DNA of 64,000 bases from Ceratotherium simum simum. Lineage: Eukaryota; Chordata; Mammalia; Perissodactyla; Rhinocerotidae. The notes below the pieces were generated by a model. The model saw nothing but the letters and a program-made list of their open reading frames with translations. It was not told the DNA's origin and did no database searches. The position numbers were made by a program, and so were the translations under genes. The stretch spans positions 691,256 to 755,255 of the forward strand of contig NW_004454240.1 in assembly GCF_000283155.1 (NCBI RefSeq). The letters run 5' to 3'. Of the stretch, positions 58,284 through 64,000 are shown in pieces. Position 1 is the first letter of the stretch. The number at the start of each line of letters is the position of its first letter.

Positions 58284-58831
58284 TGTGGTAGGTGGAATTA
58301 TGGCTCTCCCAAAGATGTCCACATCCTAAATCCCCAGAACTTGTATGTTAGGTTAAATGGCAAGTTCAGAAATAAGGTTTGCAGATGGAATTAAGGTTGC
58401 TAATCAACTGACCCTGAGATGGGGACATTCTCCTGAACTTTCTGTGTGGGCCCAATGTAATCACAAGGGTCCTTATAAAGTAAAAGAGGAAGGCAGGGGA
58501 GGCAGAGTTAGAGAAGGAGATGTGATGACAGAAGCAAGGTCAGAGAGATAGGATGTGAGAAAGACTCGACCAGCCATTGCTGGTTTTGAAGATGGAGGAA
58601 GGGGACAAAAGCCAAGGAATGCAGGTGGTGTCCAGAAACTGTAAAAGGCAAGGAAACAGATTCTCCCCTAGAACCTCCAGAAGGAATGTATTCCTGCCAA
58701 CACCTTGATTTTAGTCCAGTGAGACCCTTTTCAGACTTCTGACCTCCAGAACTGTAAGATAATACATCTGTGTTGCTTTAAGCCACTAAGTTTGTGGTAA
58801 TTTGTTACAGCAGCAATAGAAAACTCATACA
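58284..58831 (+). mobile_element. Solo LTR, ERVL/MaLR-like
   Basis: Begins 'tgtggtaggtggaattat' and ends 'aaaactcataca' (TG...CA). The 3' part 'gtggtaatttgttacagcag' and 'aagccactaagtttg' is shared with the LTR at 46,645-47,117. Possible 5-bp TSD 'acaag'/'actag' (one mismatch). About 548 bp. No internal viral sequence. Confidence 0.8.
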
Positions 58832-58837
58832 ACTAGC

Positions 58838-59060
58838 TTTGGACTCAGACAGATGTAGGATTTAATCCTGGCTCCACTACATACCAATTACTTGGCCTTA
58901 GTCTAGTCACTTAACCTCTCTGAGCCTCAATATCCTCATCTCATCCTCATAAGTGGTGTCCATAATACTTACTTCACAGAGTTGAGGTGAAGAGCAACTG
59001 AGATGATGAACATAAAGAGACAGCACAGCCTGGCACAGAGAAGGTATCCAGCAATGTTTT
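58838..59060 (+). repeat. MIR SINE, sense
   Basis: 'tttggactcagacagatgta', 'atcctggctccactacatac', 'cttaacctctctgagcctca' and 'cctggcacagagaaggtatc' give a nearly full-length MIR, immediately 3' of the solo LTR. Confidence 0.92.
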
Positions 59061-59108
59061 TTTCTTTCCATCAACGCATTTGATGAAATAGTAATTAACA
59101 CGTAGGAC

Positions 59109-60303
59109 CAGTGGTGCTCTGGTAGATGTTTAACAATGGGCTCTCAAAAAAAAATGCAGGCATATATATACATATGTATATATAAATTTACTTATATAAG
59201 AATATGAAACACAATTTATGAATAATAATGAAATATATAAGATTATGTATTGCAAATTCCATATAGTCAATCAATTTTCATATAATGCTTTCATCAATTT
59301 TGTTGAACTCTTATATCCATAGCCAACCTACAGTTGCAATAGAAGAGCAAGTGTAGCTCCTGCATGGATGGTGGTTGATAATTTCATTTATGCTAATGAT
59401 AAGAAGAAAGTGCAACAATGAAGAAGTGTTGGAACTTGACAAATTCATCAATAATTGGAACAACTTCTTTGCTGAATTAGATAATAGTTTCCATGCACTG
59501 GAAGCATATTTCCTCACTTTTTGTGTGCTCTTCACAAAGTAACAGCTATGGGCACAACACACTTTTAAGTTCACCGTACATTATTAACATTATCTCCATT
59601 ACTTCCTTAAGTCTAGAGCACAACGAACAAAACAAGAATCCAAACCCTGATTTGTAGCATTCTCAGATTTCCACGAGGTAAGTACTCCCACTGTGGCCTA
59701 TTTCAAGCTACCTAGGTGACATCACCAAACCCGGAGTGGGAAAAGATGCTCAGCACACCATTCAGAGGCAATAGATGTGAATCAGCTCAAGAGCACAGAT
59801 CATAGTAAAATAATTAGGAAGTGGTGAATTCTTAGTACTTATGATTTTTGTTTTTAATATAATTTAATATTTTTAACAGTTAATTTTTTATTTTGAGATA
59901 ATTTTAGACTTAGAGAAGAGTTGCAAAAGCAGAACAGAGAGTTCCTCTATATCCTTCACCCGACTTCCCCTTATGTTGACCTCTTACATAATTATAAAAC
60001 ATTTATCAAAACTGAGAAATTAACCGTGGTACAACATTATTAACTAAAGTACAAAATTTATTTGGATTTAACTAGTTTTTCCACTAAAGTCCTTTTTCTG
60101 TTCTAGGATCCAATCCAGGATCCCATATTTTATTTAGTTGGTCACGTATTTGGTAGAATGTCCCTCAATTTCGGCTTACCTTCTGTTTCCTCATATAATT
60201 TAATTTTTAACAATGGCTGTGTTAACAATTGGCTCACAAATTTCCTAAATATTTAACAATTGGCTCTTACCAGCCACAATAAGCCAGCCCCAGCACACCA
60301 CTA
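59109..60303 (-). mobile_element. Long hAT-type element related to 29,711-29,919
   Basis: Ends 'cagtggtgctctgg' (59,109-59,122) and 'ccagcacaccacta' (60,290-60,303) are inverted repeats. 8-bp flanks 'cgtaggac' and 'cctaggat' agree at 6 of 8. In reverse complement the subterminal and middle text ('gtagcttgaaat', 'gagccaattgttaaat') matches the short element, but some 600 bp of extra interior sequence is present, plus an antisense L1 at 59,855-60,200. No transposase motif seen in the interior. Confidence 0.8.
59855..60200 (-). repeat. Old L1 fragment, antisense, inside the hAT element
   Basis: 'ttttgagataattttagact', 'agagagttcctctatatcct' and 'tttggtagaatgtccctcaa' are antisense old-L1 3' region text. 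Edges approximate. Confidence 0.8.
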
Positions 60304-60349
60304 CCTAGGATGCTCTAAGCAAAACTGACAAACAATTTACTGTTTTTTT

Positions 60350-60620
60350 CCATTACTTCTACAAATATTTATTGAGCACCCTCTAGGGGCTAGTGCTGGG
60401 CTGACACAACAGCCCTGGTCACTGAGAAAATTATAGGTTAGAGGATGTGACAGACCAGTAGCAGACAATACCCCTAGAGCGATCAGTGCTATGATAGGGG
60501 AAATAGAATGTGCTAGAGCACTCAGAGGCGGGAGGCACCAACCCTACCTAGGGAGGTCAAGGAAGGCTTCACAGAGGAAGTAAGGAGGAGCAAGAGCTCC
60601 CCAGGTGGGACATAAGGAGA
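60350..60620 (-). repeat. L2 3' end, antisense
   Basis: 'acaaatatttattgagcacc', 'gtcaaggaaggcttcacaga' and intervening text follow the antisense L2 3' UTR and ORF2 end. Confidence 0.85.
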
Positions 60621-60699
60621 TAAGATGATGTCTGAATTGTCTTGATGCGTGAGTGGGAATGACTAGTCAGTTGAGGAAGCAGAAGGAAAAACAGGCACC

Positions 60700-60790
60700 C
60701 ATTTATTCTTTCATTCGATAAGCATTTATTAGGCGTCAGTTCTGTATTACACTCTGGAGATGCCCAAACATGTAATGAATAAGGGCGCTC
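60700..60790 (-). repeat. L2 3' end, antisense, second copy
   Basis: 'attctttcattcgataagca' then 'tttattaggcgtcagttctg' is another reversed L2 terminus. Confidence 0.7.
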
Positions 60791-61289
60791 AGTGTGACAA
60801 GGGTTGTGACGGCACGTGATGGTGCCTGGCTGTCTTTAATATGAGGCGGTGTTTGCATGTGTGAAGGTGGCACCATGAACGAGCATGGAGCAGGAAAGCA
60901 CTAGCCAGACACCTCCTCCCTAGGAGTGCAGAAGGACGTCGGGGGAAGCTCTCAGGCCACTACCATCATTTCACCTAGTGCAACCAACAGCTTTTGCCAG
61001 GGGACAACTGATGTCAGAACCTTCCTATGCAGGTACTGCATGTTCACGGTTCCTCTCTCTCCAGCCCCTCACATCCAGACCCCCATGTACAGACCCCTGG
61101 GAGCTACACTTAGCAACTGACCCCTGCCTTGGGCAGATGGCTTATAAATCCTTGCATGATGAGGTAGTGTTGACAAGGTATTGGGGACCAACTCAAGGCA
61201 GGGGCCCTTGTCCTGAGACCAAGACCCCCAGAAAAGCTCCTATGTCACTTCCTACATACATACCCCAGCCACTCCCTTTACACTGCTTT
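60791..61289. other. Unassigned sequence
   Basis: No repeat or exon recognised. Confidence 0.35.
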
Positions 61290-61475
61290 ATTTTCTTCAT
61301 AGCGTTTACTACTATTCAAAATTATTTGTTTTTACTTGCTTTTGCCTGTCTCCTTCCACTAGAATCTCAGCTCCTCAGATGTAGAATCCTTATCTGTCTT
61401 GTCATTAGTATATCCCCAGCTGCCAGCTCAGGGCCTGGCACATTGGGGTATTTGTGAAATATTTGTGGAATAGAT
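61290..61475 (+). repeat. L2 3' end, sense
   Basis: 'ccactagaatctcagctcct', 'tagtatatccccagctgcca', 'gctcagggcctggcacattg' and a closing 'gaaatatttgtggaatagat' identify the L2 3' UTR. Confidence 0.9.
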
Positions 61476-61690
61476 GAGTGAAAGAATGAATGGGTGGATG
61501 GATGCTATTACTCAGATCTGAGGGCTGCATTCCTAACCCTCTGTGGCCCAAACTGTCTCCTTCAGTTTTAAATCTGTTGCCTACCTTTGGTGCCTTGACT
61601 CAGAACTTGAACCTTACATGGAAGAAGAAAATTGATGTGCATGAAATTCATAGTGCTCTTCTTAGAACTGTTGTGAGAATATGAAAGATA

Positions 61691-62035
61691 GCAACAACAA
61701 CTAACATTTGTTGTGTGTACTGAGTGCCAGGTCCCATTCTAAGCATTTTGTATATATTCAATAAATATTTGTTGAGTCGCTACTAAGTGCCAGGCACTCT
61801 GTAGGCATTAGGGATATAGCAGTGAATAAAAGCCAAAAATCTCTGCTTTTAGGGAGCTGAAATATTAGCTTATTTAATCTGGAAACAACCTTAAGATGTA
61901 GACACTGATTATTCTCATTTTACAGATGAGGAAACTGAGGCATAGAGGCTGAGTAGCTTGCCCAAGATCACCCAGCTATGGAATGGCAAAGCCAGGCAGT
62001 CTGGACCCTGAGCCTGTCTGTTCTTAACCAACAGG
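61691..62035 (-). repeat. MIR SINE, antisense, interrupted by L2
   Basis: MIR text before 61,756 ('aactaacatttgttgtgtgt') resumes at about 61,867 ('ttctcattttacagatgagg', 'gaaactgaggcatagaggct'). The break is filled by an antisense L2 3' end. Confidence 0.85.
61757..61866 (-). repeat. L2 3' end nested in MIR, antisense
   Basis: 'ttcaataaatatttgttgag', 'gctactaagtgccaggcact' and 'agcagtgaataaaagccaaa' are the reversed L2 terminus. Confidence 0.85.
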
Positions 62036-62924
62036 CTCCCCTGCCTCCTGAAGAGCTATTCTATGGGGGAGTGCTTGGCAAACTTGGAATGACTCTGACA
62101 AGTTTGAGTTCCTATTACTCTTGGTGGGAGCATGGTATGTTGTAGAGGCAGGAAAAAGACTAGGCCAAAGGGCTCAGAGGATGCATGGAAAGCAGTGGTC
62201 CCAGAGGTGCCTTTGGCATTTCTTGGGCCAGGAGAGCACTAGCTGTGCTGTGTCTCTGGGGTCCCCTTGGTCCCTTGTTGGAGACTGCCAGACTTAGCAG
62301 ACTATGGGGAGTAAGGCTTCATGAAGGGGGCTACAAGGCCTCCCCTTCAGCATGTACTTATCTCTTTGTCTTTATGTATTTATTTTTTTTGGCTAGAGTC
62401 CTGTCCTGGTCCCCCTTCTACTGATTTGTTGCACTTATGGGGTCCTTGACCCACCCCCCTTGCTGTAGTCCTCCCATTCAGCCTCCTAGCCCAAGAGGAC
62501 AAAGGCCAACCCCCACTGGGCTTTTCTAGTTTCTGTTTCCACTGGAACAAAGAACAGCTCACCAGTGCTCTCTGATCTTTGGAATGAGAAAGGAAAATAG
62601 TTTATCACATGGAGTACCCCGCACACACCGCCCCCATCGCTCACTGGTCTCAGTCTCCCAGGACACCCAGATTCCTGGCAGGGTTAGGCGGGGAAGGCAC
62701 CTCCCTTCTGCTCAGCCCTCAGGAAGCCAGCGGGAGAATGATGATTTCCATCTGGGCTGGCCTGTTTTCCACCCCTTGGGCTCCACCTGTGGCCTAGATG
62801 GAGCAGAAGGAAGAATGAAGCATCCCCCCTTCTGCCTCTCTCATAGCTCCAACCACACAGACAAGTCTCCTAGACCTTGGTCAGCAGATTTCCAAGTGAT
62901 TCCTGCAGAAGGAGGAGAGGTTGT
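62036..62924. other. Unassigned sequence
   Basis: No repeat or exon recognised; 121-codon frame at 62,584-62,949 runs into a MIR and has no domain. Confidence 0.35.
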
Positions 62925-63060
62925 GCGGGACCTTGGGCACATGTCTTAACCTCTCCAAGACTCAGTGTTCTCCTCTGAAAAATGGGTCTAAGAATGCCTG
63001 CTTCACATTGTTATTGTGAGAATTAAAATTTTAAGTGATAAATGCTTGAAAAAACACTAG
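62925..63060 (+). repeat. MIR SINE, sense
   Basis: 'accttgggcacatgtcttaa', 'cctctgaaaaatgggtctaa' and 'ttgttattgtgagaattaaa' are sense MIR. Confidence 0.88.
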
Positions 63061-63372
63061 GCTCCAACTAGACTAGGTAGAAGAATTTGGTCTAGGAGAG
63101 GGGATGGGATTGCTCCAGAGATGGGCCTAGCTGAGTGGTAGGTGTGGTAGAAGTTTTTGCTCTGGAAAGTAGGGTGGGACATCATCCCATCACTAGTTTT
63201 TGCCAGACTTCTGCCCTGCACCAGGCCTTTGGGCCAGAGCCAGGCACACTTCAGGAAGCATAGCTGGTTTGGTTGAATGCAGCTGACAGGCAGCCACACC
63301 TCTCCCCACATCATTATTTGAACAGCTATAACGTTGTGTTTTTATAGATGTGAGTTAAAAATAAGATGGCAC

Positions 63373-63665
63373 TAAAAAAAGACAAAATCGTCCCATTTGC
63401 AACAACATGGATGGGCCTGGAGTGTATTATGTTAAGTGAAATAAGCCAGAAAGAGAAAGACAAACACTGTATGATCTCACTCATATGTGGAATATAAACC
63501 AACACATGGACAGAGAAAACTGGACTGTGGTTACCAGGGGCAGTGGGGGTGGGGGGTGGGCACAAGGGGTGAAGGGAGTCATATATATGGTGATGGACAA
63601 ACAAAAATCTACAACCCAAAATTTCACAATGTTAGAAACCATTAAAACATCAATAAAAAAAAAAT
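63373..63665 (+). mobile_element. Recent 5'-truncated L1, sense
   Basis: Starts in ORF2 C-terminus (translates as '...DKIVPFATTWMGLE...'), passes a short 3' UTR with a G-rich tract (63,544-63,568) and ends in 'aataaaaaaaaaat'. Exact 13-bp TSD 'aataagatggcac' at 63,360-63,372 and 63,666-63,678. Little decay, so relatively young. Confidence 0.95.
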
Positions 63666-63769
63666 AATAAGATGGCACATTGGAAGAGGTCAAGAAAGGA
63701 AAAGGGAATGGCAAGGGTGAGGACCTCTGCCCTCATTACCATGGGGCCTGAGTGGCAAGCCCAGTTGGC

Positions 63770-63905
63770 CAGACCCTCACTTTGCCCCTCAGAGATCATT
63801 GCATCAGATCCCTCACTTCATAAATGAGCAAACTGAGGATCAGTGAGTGGAAGGGACTTGCCCCAGGTCACCTGACTAGACCTGCCAACTCCTATGATAC
63901 AGTGG
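63770..63905 (-). repeat. MIR SINE, antisense
   Basis: 'ttcataaatgagcaaactga', 'gaagggacttgccccaggtc' and 'acctgactagacctgccaac' are reversed MIR. Confidence 0.88.
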
Positions 63906-64000
63906 GTTCTCTGCTTCCCCTATACAATCTGCTCCTGAGAATCCCAGGTCATATGGCCCAGAGATGGCCCAGGACAACCTCACTGATCCCCACAGTCCAC

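Overview
This window is nuclear DNA of a placental mammal, almost certainly a perissodactyl (horse, rhinoceros or tapir group). The strongest clue is four copies of the tRNA-Ser-derived equine repetitive element (ERE) SINE family, which is diagnostic of that order. The rest is standard mammalian interspersed repeat: MIR and L2 throughout, L1 of several ages, ERVL-MaLR-type LTRs, hAT-Charlie DNA transposons and CA/GT microsatellites. Open frames are short, lack recognisable domains and are explained by chance or by repeat remnants. I found no protein-coding exon, RNA gene or processed pseudogene that I can defend. The window looks intergenic or deeply intronic.

Layout. 1-22,000 is old, mostly single-copy sequence dotted with MIR, L2, L1 3' ends, a MER20 copy, one antisense ERE (6,017-6,196) and an exact 122-bp tandem duplication (7,864-8,107). 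22,275-28,958 is a nearly full-length decayed L1 carrying two ERE insertions. 29,000-42,500 is mostly single-copy, with a short hAT element bounded by terminal inverted repeats (29,711-29,919), a 100-N assembly gap (36,009-36,108) and a CpG island (about 40,245-40,580). 42,530-49,095 is a nested L1 block: an old L1 fragment, an L1 with its 5' end joined to mid-ORF2, a solo LTR and a small L1 tail inside it, and a 5'-inverted young L1 in its poly(A) tail. 49,600-50,860 is a long antisense L2 interrupted by a short ERE and by an unidentified element. 51,000-64,000 returns to sparse repeats, with MER5A, a second solo LTR, a 1.2-kb relative of the short hAT element and a recent L1 tail at 63,373-63,665.

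The elements do not form a pathway; what can be read is insertion history. Several target-site duplications (TSDs) can be seen directly and give the relative order of events. Regulatory potential is limited to a few candidates: the CpG island, a CArG/CCAAT/GC-box cluster at 15,070-15,370, a GC-box/CCAAT cluster at 54,360-54,600, and some CTCF-like motifs. All of these are inference. Repeat names come from recalled consensus sequences, not from a database search, so subfamily labels and outer edges of old elements (roughly plus or minus 30 bp) are approximate.
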